Origin: Pseudomonadota bacterium
GTDB taxonomy: Bacteria > Pseudomonadota > Alphaproteobacteria > Acetobacterales > Acetobacteraceae
Direction of reading: 5' to 3'
Assembly (NCBI GenBank): GCA_021808985.1
Contig: JAKBAQ010000153.1
Location: forward strand, 1-6,755
DNA length: 6,755 bases
Position 1 is the first letter of the stretch; every line of letters begins with the position of its first letter. The position numbers and the translations under genes were made by a program. This document shows, piece by piece, positions 6,425-6,755 of this stretch. The notes beneath the pieces were generated by a model. The model was not told the origin of the DNA. It worked only from the letters and a program-made list of their open reading frames with translations, and made no database searches.

Positions 6425-6755
6425 TCACTCCTTCCTGTAAGGGCTCTGCGCGCCCATCGCCGCCATCGCCGCCTCCATCTCCAGGCGCTCCGCCGCCAGA
6501 AATTCCGCCACCGCCCGGCGCAGCCCCGCGTGTCTTATATAATGTGCCGAATAGGTCGGCCGCGGCAGATACCCGCGCTGGATCTTGTGCTCCCCCTGCG
6601 CGCCCGCCTCCACGCGCCTCATGCCATGCGCAATCGCGTAATCGATCGCCTGGTAATAGCACAGCTCGAAATGCAGAAACGGCACATCCTCCGTGCTGCC
6701 CCAGTTGCGCCCATACAGCACATCCCGGCCGCGCAAATTCAGCGCCCCCGCAATC
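6425..6755 (-). CDS. FemAB/GNAT-like N-acetyltransferase, DUF482 family (C-terminal part, runs off right edge)
   Basis: Only the last 109 residues are in the window; the reading frame stays open to the right edge, so the start lies outside. The visible part matches the C-terminus of the PF04339 (DUF482) family, GNAT-fold proteins annotated as FemAB-like or 'peptidogalycan biosynthesis' proteins. Family-typical stretches are LYGRNWGSTEDVPFLHFELC (visible residues 13-32), VEAGAQGEHKIQRGYLP (about 48-64) and TYSAHYI (about 66-72). Family members are usually near 380-400 residues, so roughly a quarter is seen. Their substrate is poorly known. The protein ends in the charged tail SPYRKE with a TGA stop (6425-6427), 48 bases before gltX. 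Sharing a transcript with gltX is possible but not shown. Confidence 0.88.
   Translation of the reverse strand, partial: IAGALNLRGRDVLYGRNWGSTEDVPFLHFELCYYQAIDYAIAHGMRRVEAGAQGEHKIQRGYLPRPTYSAHYIRHAGLRRAVAEFLAAERLEMEAAMAAMGAQSPYRKE

Noticed and set aside
6387..6662. Minus-strand open frame of 91 codons, glycine-rich, between gltX and the acetyltransferase.
   Set aside because: It is an alternative frame over the acetyltransferase C-terminus, which matches a known family; the Gly/Ala-rich translation is low complexity.

Overview
The window is a compact, GC-rich block of bacterial chromosome. All seven genes lie on the minus strand and read from right to left. The protein sequences and gene content suggest an alphaproteobacterium, probably of the Acetobacteraceae type (an acidophile such as Acidocella or Acidiphilium is my guess). 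This rests on similarity recalled from memory; no search was run. No mobile element, CRISPR array, tRNA or rRNA was seen. No gene-free stretch exceeds 77 bases.

Layout in transcription order: (1) the C-terminal part of a FemAB/GNAT-like N-acetyltransferase (6425 to the right edge); (2) gltX, a glutamyl-tRNA synthetase without the zinc-binding cysteines of the E. coli enzyme (5045-6376); (3) a YfgM-like membrane-anchored TPR protein with a GTG start (4329-4994); (4) a BamB-like outer-membrane lipoprotein with an eight-bladed propeller (3013-4332); (5) the ribosome-assembly GTPase der/engA (1668-3005); (6) a short exported substrate-binding-like protein (919-1590); (7) the N-terminal 307 residues of an exported acid phosphatase/phospholipase C family phosphoesterase (922 to the left edge).

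Genes 3-5 reproduce the yfgM-bamB-der order of E. coli. They are tightly packed: an ATGA overlap between 3 and 4, and 7 bases between 4 and 5. In E. coli the synthetase hisS precedes this trio; here gltX does. The trio links periplasmic chaperoning, outer-membrane protein assembly and 50S ribosome maturation.

Genes 6 and 7 follow a 77-base gap and overlap each other by ATGA, with a good ribosome binding site inside the end of gene 6, so they look like a translationally coupled exported pair. This pair is the least explained part of the window. Gene 6 resembles AapJ-type amino-acid-binding proteins but is much shorter and seems to lack the segment that binds the amino-acid carboxylate. No transporter genes are visible nearby.
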